The notes beneath the pieces are model-generated. The model did not search any database and was not told where the DNA came from. It saw nothing but the letters and a program-made list of their open reading frames with translations. The position numbers were made by a program, and so were the translations under genes. From Bacteroidota bacterium (GTDB taxonomy: Bacteria; Bacteroidota; Bacteroidia; Chitinophagales; Chitinophagaceae), in assembly GCA_013286315.1 (NCBI GenBank), contig JABDFX010000012.1, forward strand, positions 1 through 50,023: 50,023 bases of DNA, in the 5' to 3' direction. Shown one piece after another: positions 14,934-22,845 of the stretch (its first letter is position 1; each line of letters starts with the position of its first letter).

Positions 14934-15485
14934 ATGAGAACCATGAAAACAAAACAGAAAAAATCAGCTGATAGCGCAGAGAAAGACTCAATGCTGCTGG
15001 AATTTTTCCACGGGGAAATCAAGGACATCTATTGGGCTGAAAAACATTTGTTGAAAGCAATCCCCAAAATGTCCAAAGCGGCTACCGCTGCGGAATTGAA
15101 AGAAGCCTTCAACAATCATCTGGAGGAAACAAAGGGACATGTGGAAAGACTGGAACAGGTTTTTGAATTGCTGGGATACAAACCTCAATCAAAAAAATGT
15201 GAAGCAATGGAAGGTATTACCAGAGAGGGTGACAGCATAGTAGAAGAAACAGAAACAGGAACTTCCACCCGGGACTTGGGATTGATCCTGGCGGGACAAA
15301 AAGTTGAACACTATGAAATAGCCACGTATGGCGGTCTGGTGCAATTGGCCCGGAATCTTGGACATGACGATGTCGCGGACATCCTGGAAACGACGCTAAA
15401 CGAGGAAAAAACCGCCGATGAAAAGCTCACAGCCATTGCTGAAGAGAGCGTCAATTATGATGCAGCGCAGGAAGAAGAAGCGTAG
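14934..15485 (+). CDS. DUF892 / YciE-YciF ferritin-like stress protein
   Basis: 183 residues. The DUF892 hallmark F-F-H-G-E-I-K-D-I-Y-W-A-E-K-H-L-L-K-A-I-P-K-M starts near residue 24. It is followed by F-N-N-H-L-E-E-T-K-G-H-V-E-R-L-E and by G-Q-K-V-E-H-Y-E-I-A-T-Y-G. The spaced E and E-x-x-H residues form the four-helix di-metal site expected of ferritin-like proteins. The true start may be the ATG at 14943 (MKTKQKKSAD). Members are induced by osmotic or general stress; their chemistry is unknown. It is monocistronic and ends in a clear terminator at 15501-15533. Confidence 0.92.
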   Translation: MRTMKTKQKKSADSAEKDSMLLEFFHGEIKDIYWAEKHLLKAIPKMSKAATAAELKEAFNNHLEETKGHVERLEQVFELLGYKPQSKKCEAMEGITREGDSIVEETETGTSTRDLGLILAGQKVEHYEIATYGGLVQLARNLGHDDVADILETTLNEEKTADEKLTAIAEESVNYDAAQEEEA

Positions 15486-15500
15486 TGGTGCTGTGAACTA

Positions 15501-15533
15501 AAAACCCGGTAGATGTATCGTTTACCGGGTTTT
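15501..15533 (+). terminator. Terminator after the DUF892 gene
   Basis: An 11-bp perfect stem (AAAACCCGGTA / TACCGGGTTTT) with an 11-nt loop, 15 nt past the stop codon. Because both arms carry A/T runs it can act on either strand. Confidence 0.8.
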
Positions 15534-15599
15534 CTATTCATTCATCTCCCGTTGATAAAAAGAAATATAAAAAAATAATCTTCACGGAAATGACCAAAG

Positions 15600-16043
15600 T
15601 TAAAATACTTTACTTTGTATACCCTTCAGGTGCCCGATCAGTGCAGGCATATCTTTACCCAGACTATCAGCAATCACTTTCAGATAAATTATTAATTGTT
15701 TGAATTCGGTGGGTTTCGTAAAAAAACATACTGCACCCATTTCAAATGCTTTTTCCACTTCTTTATTTCGGGATGCGGTAGAATAAATAAAAACGGGTAT
15801 ATCCCTGTATAATTCGCTTTGTTTTAATTTGGCAAGACATTCCCAACCGTTCATGATGGGCATATTGATATCCAGAAAAATAATATCCGGATTTTCCAGG
15901 TTTTTATCTCCCAGCTTATCCAATACTCCCCTTCCGTTTTGTGCGTAATAAAAAATAATAGACGGGTCAATGATCGAAAGTGCTTCCCGGAACATGGATA
16001 CATCATCCGGATCATCATCAGCCAATAAAAATGTTTTATTCAT
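15600..16043 (-). CDS. Receiver-only response regulator
   Basis: 147 residues from ATG 16043 (MNKTFLLADDDPDDV). A single REC domain: acidic D10/D11, phospho-acceptor D58 in I-I-F-L-D-I-N-M-P, switch Thr in Y-S-T-A-S, and the conserved Lys in F-F-T-K-P. No DNA-binding or enzymatic output is present. It belongs to the Rcp1/CheY-like type common in Bacteroidota, often phosphorylated by phytochrome-like or PAS kinases. No kinase is adjacent, so its partner is elsewhere. The frame from 16127 is longer but begins with non-family residues. Confidence 0.88.
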   Translation of the reverse strand: MNKTFLLADDDPDDVSMFREALSIIDPSIIFYYAQNGRGVLDKLGDKNLENPDIIFLDINMPIMNGWECLAKLKQSELYRDIPVFIYSTASRNKEVEKAFEMGAVCFFTKPTEFKQLIIYLKVIADSLGKDMPALIGHLKGIQSKVF

Positions 16044-16216
16044 TTCCGAACTTTTTTTGATGATCATTTTGATGATCGTATTGAAGAAAGTTGAATCGTT
16101 TGAGGTTCTGTGGTTGCACCATTTCACTAATTAATCCAGACATTTTGCTGCCAAAGGAAAGGTTTAATTTATTGCAGGCCGAAAAACGCTGGAATAGGTT
16201 GCTTTCATTCAGAGCA

Positions 16217-16243
16217 TTAAAATATTGAATCTCAATATTTTAA
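16217..16243. repeat. Perfect 12-bp A/T-rich inverted repeat
   Basis: TTAAAATATTGA, a 3-nt loop ATC, then TCAATATTTTAA. It lies between the divergent response regulator and AI-2E genes, about 175 nt from the first and 180 nt from the second. There is no T-run on either side sufficient for a terminator. It could be an operator dyad or a chance cruciform. Confidence 0.6.
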
Positions 16244-16422
16244 AAAATTAAACGACGTGTGGTGGGGCACGAGTGTCATATAATAAACATCTAAAAATAT
16301 GGAAATTAAGCTACTTCTCCCTTTTAATCCATAGAAGTTCCTGTCATCGTTCAGATCACCTGGACCGGCACGGGCCCGATTATTTATGATACGACAGCAG
16401 TATTCCAGTAATCTGCACCGCC

Positions 16423-17490
16423 ATGATAAAGAAATATCCTTTTTATTTAAAAGTTAGCGTCATTATGCTCGGAATGGTACTTCTATCTTATATCCTTCTG
16501 AATCTGCGGGATATCCTGGTGCCCCTGGCGTTTGCTTTGTTACTGGCCGTTTTGCTTAATCCACTGACTATATTTCTGGAGAAATATCGTTTTCCTCCGG
16601 TAGCCGCTATTGCCATCTCTATACTCGTTGCCATGTTGATCATTACCGGAGTTACGTATTTTCTTTTTATGGAGATCAAAGGTTTTTCCAGTGAATGGCC
16701 GGTTTTTAAAGAGAAATTTGGAATGCTGTTTCAAAAACTTCAACATTTGGCGAGAACAGATTTTGGCATTGATACAAAAAAGCAGAATGAATATATTAAA
16801 GAGGCGGAAACAAATTTGAAACCTGTGCTGGCAACCGCCATGGGAACCGTTCTCGGCGGCATGGAAATGACTGTTTTATTACCGGTATATGCATTTCTTT
16901 TTTTGTTTTATAAAAAACTTATTGTGAATTTTATTTTTGAACTGTTTTCAGAATCCGGTGAGAAAGAAGTGGGCGTCGTTTTAACGCAAACCAAAGGCGC
17001 TATACAGAATTACATGATCGGATTATTATTAGAAGCGCTGATCGTGGCAACCCTTAATACGGTTGCGCTCCTGATCCTGGACGTGCAATACGCCATCTTA
17101 TTGGGCGTCATCGGAGCTTTACTCAATATACTGCCCTTCATCGGAGGAATCCTGGCTGTCTTATTTCCGGTACTGGTCGCAATGGTAACGAAAGATGGAT
17201 TTTCCACGGAGATATGGATCCTGATTGCCTATATGACCATTCAGTTTATTGACAATCATTTCCTGGTTCCCTATATCGTTGCCTCCAAAGTAAAAATTAA
17301 CGCTCTTATTTCGATTGTGATTGTGTTGATGGGTGGCGCCCTGTGGGGGATTGCGGGTATGTTTTTATCTATACCGGTCCTGGGTGTTCTGAAAATTATA
17401 TTTGACCGGATACCGGAAATGAAAGCATGGGGCATGCTGATCGGAACAGAAGTGCCGACCAAACGCAGACGATTGTCGCAGAAAAAGTAA
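16423..17490 (+). CDS. AI-2E / PerM family transporter
   Basis: 355 residues, the usual length for this family. Hydrophobic profile: two N-terminal helices (residues about 8-50), a helix near 60-83, a soluble stretch (about 85-145), then four or five C-terminal helices. Diagnostic elements are L-R-D-I-L-V-P-L-A-F-A-L-L-L-A-V-L-L-N-P, the L-P-F-I-G-G re-entrant motif, I-D-N-H-F-L-V-P-Y-I-V and the final I-P-V-L-G-V-L-K-I-I. Family members export autoinducer-2 or act as sodium/proton antiporters; the substrate here is unknown. It is convergent with the dehydrogenase gene that ends 51 bp downstream. Confidence 0.9.
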   Translation: MIKKYPFYLKVSVIMLGMVLLSYILLNLRDILVPLAFALLLAVLLNPLTIFLEKYRFPPVAAIAISILVAMLIITGVTYFLFMEIKGFSSEWPVFKEKFGMLFQKLQHLARTDFGIDTKKQNEYIKEAETNLKPVLATAMGTVLGGMEMTVLLPVYAFLFLFYKKLIVNFIFELFSESGEKEVGVVLTQTKGAIQNYMIGLLLEALIVATLNTVALLILDVQYAILLGVIGALLNILPFIGGILAVLFPVLVAMVTKDGFSTEIWILIAYMTIQFIDNHFLVPYIVASKVKINALISIVIVLMGGALWGIAGMFLSIPVLGVLKIIFDRIPEMKAWGMLIGTEVPTKRRRLSQKK

Positions 17491-17541
17491 ACAACCCCTT
17501 TGATATAGAGATGAATTTATTCAGGGCCAGTCTTTTGTTTA

Positions 17542-18393
17542 TTAACCAAGCGAGCCGAGATGCTTTAAAATCGCAATAATATCTTCTTCTCCCCACACCG
17601 GTTCAGCCTCCTGAAAAGTTTTAAAAGCTGCTTCTCCCATGGGCGTCGCCAATCCCTCTTCCCTGGCCAGTCGTAAATCTTTTGCGATATTTTTTAACGC
17701 AAAGGCAGCTTTATAATTTTGCTGCATAATTGAATCTCCTTTTATTGTAGTGAATATATTCCTCAAAGCGCTGTTATTTATGATCGTAATCAGATCCTTT
17801 GTTTTAATATCGTTTTTCCGTGCAAAAACAACCGCTTCCGCAAGGCCCTGTGCATAAAACGCGAGCAGTGAGTTGATCGCGAGTTTGGCTTTATTACCAG
17901 CACCCGTATTGCCTACAAGCAATGTTAATTTTCCCAGATGTTCAAAGATTGGTTTTACTTTTTCCAATATCTCTTCGCATCCCCCGACCATGATAACCAG
18001 TTGCCCTTCTTCCGCCTGTTTCACACTTCCCGACACGGGAGCATCCAGGTAGAAGTTACCCTCCCGACTACAGGATAAGGCCATGTCCTTACTTACGCCG
18101 GGTGAAACTGTGCTCATGTTAATGATTATTTTCCCGGTTGCTTTTGTTCCAAGAAGCCCGTTATTTCCCGCAAAAATCTGCCTGATCGCCTGATCATCTG
18201 TAACCATGACGATGATTACATCCGACTCTTCTATTAATGTCTGTGGGGAGGATGCTACGCTGGCTCCCATTATTTTCAATGCTTCTTCCTTAGCCTTGTC
18301 ACGATTGTAAACCATTACGGGATAACCTGCTTTTACCAACCGTTGTGACATGGGACTGCCCATGTTTCCGAGACCTATCCAACCGACTTTCAT
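17542..18393 (-). CDS. NAD(P)-dependent beta-hydroxyacid dehydrogenase (HIBADH family)
   Basis: 283 residues. The N-terminal Rossmann fold starts V-G-W-I-G-L-G-N-M-G-S-P-M, the family signature. The substrate-binding loop is D-A-P-V-S-G-S-V-K-Q-A-E-E-G, and catalytic K170 lies in G-N-K-A-K-L-A-I-N. The family includes 3-hydroxyisobutyrate, tartronate semialdehyde and succinic-semialdehyde/glyoxylate reductases; the substrate cannot be assigned. It is the last gene of the minus-strand operon sugar dehydrogenase - cytochrome c - aldo/keto reductase - this gene. Its ATG is directly preceded by tandem ACAATTA heptamers and not by a ribosome binding site. Confidence 0.9.
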   Translation of the reverse strand: MKVGWIGLGNMGSPMSQRLVKAGYPVMVYNRDKAKEEALKIMGASVASSPQTLIEESDVIIVMVTDDQAIRQIFAGNNGLLGTKATGKIIINMSTVSPGVSKDMALSCSREGNFYLDAPVSGSVKQAEEGQLVIMVGGCEEILEKVKPIFEHLGKLTLLVGNTGAGNKAKLAINSLLAFYAQGLAEAVVFARKNDIKTKDLITIINNSALRNIFTTIKGDSIMQQNYKAAFALKNIAKDLRLAREEGLATPMGEAAFKTFQEAEPVWGEEDIIAILKHLGSLG

Positions 18394-18424
18394 AATTGTT
18401 AATTGTCAATTGTTAATTGTTAAT
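18394..18424 (-). repeat. Tandem heptamer (ACAATTR) upstream of a start codon
   Basis: About four consecutive copies of ACAATTA/ACAATTG, read on the minus strand. They fill nearly the whole 37-bp space between the aldo/keto reductase stop and the HIBADH-family ATG, and the last copy abuts the ATG. There is no Shine-Dalgarno sequence. Confidence 0.85.
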
Positions 18425-18430
18425 TTAATA

Positions 18431-19441
18431 CTATGCGGGTACTGCGTCATTTACAAGAACCAGTCTGTCTAATTCTTTGTCAAGCAATTCAATTTCTCTT
18501 TTTGATAACTGAACATTAATCGCGAGTGCATTTTGAATCGCCTGTTCCTTATTTCGTGCACCTACGAGGGCGATCGTGATGCCAGGCTGCTCGATGGTCC
18601 AGCGGATTACGAGCTGGGACAGGAATGCGCCTTTTAGATTTGCATACGGTTTTAATCTATCCAGCAATATATCTGTGCGCCGAATGTTCTCCGGTTTAAA
18701 AAATGAAGTAGCCGCACGATGATCTCCGGGCGCGAATTTGTGATCAGGGCGGATCTTGCCTGTCAACAGTCCGCCTTGCAAAGGACTGTAAGCGAGAATG
18801 GACTTATTATTATTATAACAATAAGGCACCAGTTCTTCTTCGATGGATCTTTCCACCATACTATAAGGAACCTGGTTGGATGCCAGGTCGATGGTCTTTT
18901 CTGCTTCAATCATTTGCTCCGCAGAATAATTGCACACACCGGCTGCCCGTATCTTTCCCTGTTTCAAAAGTATATTTAAAGCTTCCATCGTTTCTGAAAC
19001 CGGTGTTGTTAAATCGGGCCAGTGGAGCTGGTAAAGATCAATATAATCCGTGCCTAAACGACGGAGACTGTCTTCACATTCCTTTATAACACTTTCTTTT
19101 CCGGCATATCTGTAAATATCTATTGGATGACCTGCGTTGTCGGTACTTTTAAAATCGAGCATTCCTTTTTTTTCATCCCAGCGCATACCAAATTTAGTCA
19201 GTACCTGAACCTTATTACGGGGCAGGCTGCGAAGTGCTTCTCCAACAATTTCCTCACTTCTGCCCTGGCCATAAATGGCAGCCGTATCGATGGAGGTTAC
19301 ACCATAGTCATACGATGCAGCAATGGCTTCCAGTGCATCTTTTTTGTCAGCTCCTCCCCACATCCATCCTCCGATTGCCCATGCACCGAAAGTGATGGCG
19401 GATAATTTGATATCTGTGTTACCCAGTTTTCTGTATTCCAT
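18431..19441 (-). CDS. Aldo/keto reductase
   Basis: 336 residues, a full-length (beta/alpha)8 NADP-dependent reductase. N-terminus MEYRKLGNTDIKLSAITFGAW. The catalytic tetrad is D52 and Y57 (S-I-D-T-A-A-I-Y-G), K83 (L-T-K-F-G) and H140 (Y-Q-L-H-W-P-D). The NADP-binding end is present as V-G-A-R-N-K-E-Q. It is of the general 'L-glyceraldehyde-3-phosphate reductase / sugar aldehyde' type. Its operon with a beta-propeller sugar dehydrogenase and a cytochrome suggests a sugar or sugar-aldehyde substrate; that is inference. The ATG is preceded by another array of ACAATTA heptamers. Confidence 0.92.
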   Translation of the reverse strand: MEYRKLGNTDIKLSAITFGAWAIGGWMWGGADKKDALEAIAASYDYGVTSIDTAAIYGQGRSEEIVGEALRSLPRNKVQVLTKFGMRWDEKKGMLDFKSTDNAGHPIDIYRYAGKESVIKECEDSLRRLGTDYIDLYQLHWPDLTTPVSETMEALNILLKQGKIRAAGVCNYSAEQMIEAEKTIDLASNQVPYSMVERSIEEELVPYCYNNNKSILAYSPLQGGLLTGKIRPDHKFAPGDHRAATSFFKPENIRRTDILLDRLKPYANLKGAFLSQLVIRWTIEQPGITIALVGARNKEQAIQNALAINVQLSKREIELLDKELDRLVLVNDAVPA

Positions 19442-19446
19442 GATTT

Positions 19447-19482
19447 TAATTGTTAATTGTTAATTGTTAATTGTCAATTGAT
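19447..19482 (-). repeat. Tandem heptamer (ACAATTA) upstream of a start codon
   Basis: Five copies on the minus strand (TCAATTG, ACAATTA four times) ending five nt before the ATG at 19441. They occupy most of the 46-bp gap after the cytochrome gene. Confidence 0.85.
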
Positions 19483-19487
19483 AATTT

Positions 19488-19931
19488 TTACTTTTTTAAT
19501 TCCTGTCTGATCCTGGCTACCTGTGTTACTGTAACGGGCGCGGCCTTGTTCCCAAAATGACTGCGCAGATAAGTCAGCACATCCGCTATTTCCTGATCTT
19601 TCAATACGGTTCCAAACGGGGGCATGGGGTTGGTATAAGTTTCTCCATCAATCTCCACACCATCATTGAGACCGTTCATCACAATACCGATTACTTTCAC
19701 TGCAGGGCCCTGCACATAGGGGCTTTTTTGAAGTGGCGGAGTCATACCTGGTACACCGCCTGCATCAGCCTGGTGACAGGTCAGGCATGTTTGTTCGTAA
19801 ATTTTTTGCCCGCGTTGCATGGTGGATGGTCCCGGACCACCCCTGGCTGCTTCGGCCAGGGTGGGCCTGATATTCAGGCAAACCACCACTGCACCGAGCA
19901 TCGTTATAACCACCACTAATCTCTTTTTCAT
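19488..19931 (-). CDS. Periplasmic monohaem cytochrome c
   Basis: 147 residues. Signal peptide to about residue 28 (MKKRLVVVITMLGAVVVCLNIRP...). Haem-binding C49-L-T-C-H53 follows the family helix G-Q-K-I-Y-E-Q-T. The probable axial Met is M103 in N-P-M-P-P-F-G. The C-terminal helix is I-A-D-V-L-T-Y-L-R-S-H-F-G-N. It is a class I cytochrome, likely the electron acceptor for the sugar dehydrogenase-like protein encoded 32 bp upstream in the same operon. The C-terminal tail (V-T-V-T-Q-V-A-R-I-R-Q-E-L-K-K) matches cytochromes found fused to or beside PQQ-dependent sorbosone dehydrogenases. Confidence 0.92.
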   Translation of the reverse strand: MKKRLVVVITMLGAVVVCLNIRPTLAEAARGGPGPSTMQRGQKIYEQTCLTCHQADAGGVPGMTPPLQKSPYVQGPAVKVIGIVMNGLNDGVEIDGETYTNPMPPFGTVLKDQEIADVLTYLRSHFGNKAAPVTVTQVARIRQELKK

Positions 19932-19963
19932 AGATATGATTTTCAGGCAATTTTTTTTATAAT

Positions 19964-21220
19964 TTATCTGGCATCGTAGGTGATTCGATAAATAGTTCCT
20001 TTTGCATCGTCGGAAACATATAGCGCACCGTCAGGCCCCTGAGCAAGTCCGCAGGGACGGTGTAAAGCCTGTCCCGGAGAACTGATATCATCTGATCCGG
20101 CGAAATTATCTGCGAAGACTTCCCAGTTTCCATCGGGCCTGCCATTTTTGAATGGCTGGAAGACCACGAAATATCCTTTTTGCTTTTCCGGCGCGCGGTT
20201 CCATGATCCGTGAAATGCGATAAACGCACCATGACGATACCTTTCCGGAAACATGGTTCCCGTGTAAAATAAGAGTCCGTCAGGTGCCATATGTGCCGGA
20301 TAAGCAGCAACAGGGTCAACGGCATTTTCACCGCCGGTCTTCTTCCCGTCTCCTCCATATTCCGGTGATACAATTTTTTTCTTTTGAAAGGGATCATAAT
20401 AAACATAGGGCCAGCCTGCATTATCTCCTTCATGAAGAGCATACATGGTCTCTGCGGGTAATTCCGCACTTTGCTTCGCATCATAGAGATTGGGATCCAG
20501 TTGAAAAAGCTGGTCCCTTCCATGTTGCATCACAAAAAGCTGATCGATATCATTGTTCCAGTCCAGGCCAACCACATTTCGCAGACCAGTTGCAAAATGT
20601 ACCCCATCACCGTAAGTCTGACCGAATTTATCTGTCCTGAACTGCCATATTCCGGCAGCTGAATCCAGTATCGGACAGGGATTGATTCCTGGTGAACCCT
20701 GCGCGCGGTCCTGCAACTGACAGGCGTTCGAATAAGCGCCGACATTTACATACAGGTAACCATTGTTATCGAGTACGATGGATTTTGAATTATGTTCATG
20801 ACGATCCAATAATCCGGTCACAATTTTTTCTGCATGGGCCGTATCAATCACTTCGCCTTTTTCATTCAGGCGATAACGATAAATATCTGTATTGGAAGAA
20901 GCATAGAGCCAGCCATCCTTCACATAGATACCCGTACCAATATAATTTCCAAATCCGGTTTTTTTGTATCCATCGCCATTCAGATCCTGTAGAGCGATAA
21001 TGCCCTTACCATTTTTAAGTTTCGCGAGTTTGATATATACGATTCCATTACTTGTTACTGCAAGATGCCTGGCAGCTCCGAGGCTATCTGCAATCACATG
21101 TACCTGAAACCCGCCCGGGAGTTTCAGTGCAGATCTGGGAGGATTGAGTGGAAGGAATTTAAAACTGCTTCCGGCTATGATCGCCAGGAACAGAATACTG
21201 TAAGCAATTGCTTTCTTCAT
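19964..21220 (-). CDS. PQQ-type sugar (sorbosone) dehydrogenase-like beta-propeller
   Basis: 418 residues from ATG 21220 (MKKAIAYSILFLAIIAGSSF), a clear signal peptide. The longer frame from 21286 is rejected because it would start upstream of the promoter's -7 element. The mature protein is a six-bladed propeller with L-P-G-G-F-Q-V-H-V-I-A, the catalytic region D-R-H-E-H-N-S-K-S-I, G-L-R-N-V-V-G-L-D-W, N-A-G-W-P-Y-V-Y and the final R-P-C-G-L-A-Q-G-P-D-G-A-L-Y-V-S-D-D. PQQ binding is a family property and cannot be confirmed here. It is the first gene of a four-gene operon and its partner is the cytochrome c downstream. Its promoter is one of the eight regulon sites. Confidence 0.88.
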   Translation of the reverse strand: MKKAIAYSILFLAIIAGSSFKFLPLNPPRSALKLPGGFQVHVIADSLGAARHLAVTSNGIVYIKLAKLKNGKGIIALQDLNGDGYKKTGFGNYIGTGIYVKDGWLYASSNTDIYRYRLNEKGEVIDTAHAEKIVTGLLDRHEHNSKSIVLDNNGYLYVNVGAYSNACQLQDRAQGSPGINPCPILDSAAGIWQFRTDKFGQTYGDGVHFATGLRNVVGLDWNNDIDQLFVMQHGRDQLFQLDPNLYDAKQSAELPAETMYALHEGDNAGWPYVYYDPFQKKKIVSPEYGGDGKKTGGENAVDPVAAYPAHMAPDGLLFYTGTMFPERYRHGAFIAFHGSWNRAPEKQKGYFVVFQPFKNGRPDGNWEVFADNFAGSDDISSPGQALHRPCGLAQGPDGALYVSDDAKGTIYRITYDAR

Positions 21221-21249
21221 AAAAATTGAGTTTAATAATTTATCGAAGA

Positions 21250-21311
21250 CAAAACTATCAAGTGCTTCAACCAGGCAAAAGAACATGTCGTTGAAAAGGC
21301 AAAATCAGTCG
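21250..21311 (-). promoter_or_regulatory. Regulon promoter site 7 (sugar dehydrogenase operon)
   Basis: On the minus strand: half-site CGACTGATT, then the box TTGCCTTTTCAACGACA (21302-21286), and a -7 element TAGTTTTG (21257-21250). The first T of the box is exactly 45 nt from the first T of the -7 element. The ATG at 21220 follows about 24 nt past the expected transcription start. It is divergent from site 5. Confidence 0.75.
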
Positions 21312-21337
21312 CCGGATCAGGAGGACTCTCATTTCAG

Positions 21338-21399
21338 CTACTGATTTTGCCCGATGAACGATTGCCCAGGCTTCCCGGTTTTCATAGAATCTAATTTTA
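21338..21399 (+). promoter_or_regulatory. Regulon promoter site 5 (DUF1275 gene)
   Basis: Half-site CTACTGATT, box TTGCCCGATGAACGATT (21347-21363) and a -7 element TAATTTTA (21392-21399). The 45-nt spacing is exact. It serves the gene at 21477 with a leader of about 75 nt. Confidence 0.75.
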
Positions 21400-21476
21400 T
21401 CATTTACGTCGACAAATAAGAATCAGGATCAATCAAACGGCCGGCTGGCGATATAAACAAACAAAGCATTTATTTT

Positions 21477-22217
21477 ATGAAAATAGACAGAGTCATTTTT
21501 ACAAGTGTTATTTTAAGTTATGTTGCAGGTTACGCGGATACTTCAACCTTTATTGGTGCTGACGGGCTATTCTCTGCGCATGTTACCGGGAACTTCGTGA
21601 TGCTACCCTATGATATCGTAACAAATCGTATAGCTGCTTCCTGGATAAAACTGATTTCCTTTCCTGTCTTTATTCTGGCTGTATTTATTTCTACTCAGAT
21701 TATTAATCATGTCAGGGATGACAGGAAGGCTATTAACAGATTCATGATCCTGGAAGGTACTCTGTTGATCATATCCGGATTGATTGCCTGGATTTACAGA
21801 CATCAAAACACGAACTCCATACTAAACGGATTGATACCCATGCTGGTGGTTTTTGCAATGGGATTACAAAATGCCTTCGGCCGTTTCTTTTCAAAGCAGG
21901 TTTTTGCACCAACCACCTTAATGACAGGCAACACAACTCAATTTATTATTGACCTGGCAGGATACCTGAAACATAAGGATGAGGAGAAACAAAACCTGAA
22001 ACAAAAGCTTGTGCATGGCATGTATATTATTTTACCATTTTTGATTGGTTGCTTCAGTGGGGCATTCATCACGAAAGCAGTTGGTCTGGGATCGTCTGTA
22101 TTTATTGGCCTGCTCATGTTGTTGCTGCCCGCAAAACAAAAATCAACCCGCAGTTATTGTTTTGATGTGAGGGTTCCGATTGCTCAATGCGGGGAAATGA
22201 AAAATCTTGTTTCCTAA
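21477..22217 (+). CDS. DUF1275 (YoaK-like) integral membrane protein
   Basis: 246 residues with about six transmembrane helices. Family signature in the first helix pair: S-Y-V-A-G-Y-A-D-T-S-T-F-I-G-A-D-G-L-F-S-A-H-V-T-G-N-F-V. It is repeated in spirit later as M-G-L-Q-N-A-F-G-R and T-L-M-T-G-N-T-T-Q. DUF1275 proteins are inner-membrane proteins of unknown function. The last 25 residues (S-Y-C-F-D-V-R-V-P-I...) are polar and lack family similarity, so the natural C-terminus may have been extended. It is monocistronic; the next gene has its own regulon promoter 30 nt downstream. Confidence 0.9.
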   Translation: MKIDRVIFTSVILSYVAGYADTSTFIGADGLFSAHVTGNFVMLPYDIVTNRIAASWIKLISFPVFILAVFISTQIINHVRDDRKAINRFMILEGTLLIISGLIAWIYRHQNTNSILNGLIPMLVVFAMGLQNAFGRFFSKQVFAPTTLMTGNTTQFIIDLAGYLKHKDEEKQNLKQKLVHGMYIILPFLIGCFSGAFITKAVGLGSSVFIGLLMLLLPAKQKSTRSYCFDVRVPIAQCGEMKNLVS

Positions 22218-22237
22218 TCTCCATAAAGTGCAATCAT

Positions 22238-22299
22238 CTATACTTATTGCCCATTGAACGATTTGCGATTCTTCTCTTCTGTTTCTTAAAGTAGGTTTA
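22238..22299 (+). promoter_or_regulatory. Regulon promoter site 3 (efflux operon)
   Basis: Half-site CTATACTTA, box TTGCCCATTGAACGATT (22247-22263) and a -7 element TAGGTTTA (22292-22299), with the exact 45-nt offset. The ATG at 22323 follows about 20 nt after the expected start of transcription. Confidence 0.78.
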
Positions 22300-22322
22300 C
22301 ATCAACATTAAAAACAAACAAA

Positions 22323-22832
22323 ATGAAACAGCCTGTATATCTCAAAAGCTTTGAATATTCAATTCCTGCTTCTGAAAAGGATTTTTCCGACAGAGGTTAT
22401 TTGTACGGAGAGTATGCAGAAATGCATTTGCCGCTGGTGAAAGTAAATATTGACTTCGAAAACAAATGGCTGGTTCTCGAGAGTAACGGATTTACTGCAA
22501 AATCCTCATCATCAAATATAGAACGCACCCAATTTGACTTTGGAAAGAAAAGAATAAGAGTGAACGCCAATATTTATTGCGGCTTAGATATTAATCTGGC
22601 TGGTTCCTCAGGTGATGAATTGGTTTTCTTATTGGAGGGTATCATGGACGATGGTGAAAGTATAAATTCCTGTTCCGGCCTGCTGGTTATTGATACCGCA
22701 ACGGGCAGATACGAATCCGCAGGAAAAAAATATGACTTAAGAGTTTACCTGTATGACAATAACGACGAGGACAGGGAGATAAAACTCGATCTGATGATGT
22801 ATTCACTTTCGCAAAATGCAGAATTAAATTAA
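22323..22832 (+). CDS. Hypothetical protein heading the RND efflux operon
   Basis: 169 residues, no signal peptide or membrane helix, beta-strand rich and acidic (pattern V-K-V-N-I-D-F, W-L-V-L-E-S-N, R-I-R-V-N-A-N-I-Y-C-G-L-D-I-N). I do not recognise the family. It is the first gene after a regulon promoter and is followed after 13 bp by the TolC-like gene, so it is very likely co-transcribed with the efflux pump. It could be a cytosolic accessory or sensor protein, but nothing in the sequence proves that. Confidence 0.7.
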   Translation: MKQPVYLKSFEYSIPASEKDFSDRGYLYGEYAEMHLPLVKVNIDFENKWLVLESNGFTAKSSSSNIERTQFDFGKKRIRVNANIYCGLDINLAGSSGDELVFLLEGIMDDGESINSCSGLLVIDTATGRYESAGKKYDLRVYLYDNNDEDREIKLDLMMYSLSQNAELN

Positions 22833-22845
22833 TCTGATTAAAGAA

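Noticed and set aside
18394-19482. Heptamer arrays as CRISPR-like repeats or attachment sites
   Set aside because: Units are seven bases, contiguous and without spacers. They are simple tandem repeats.
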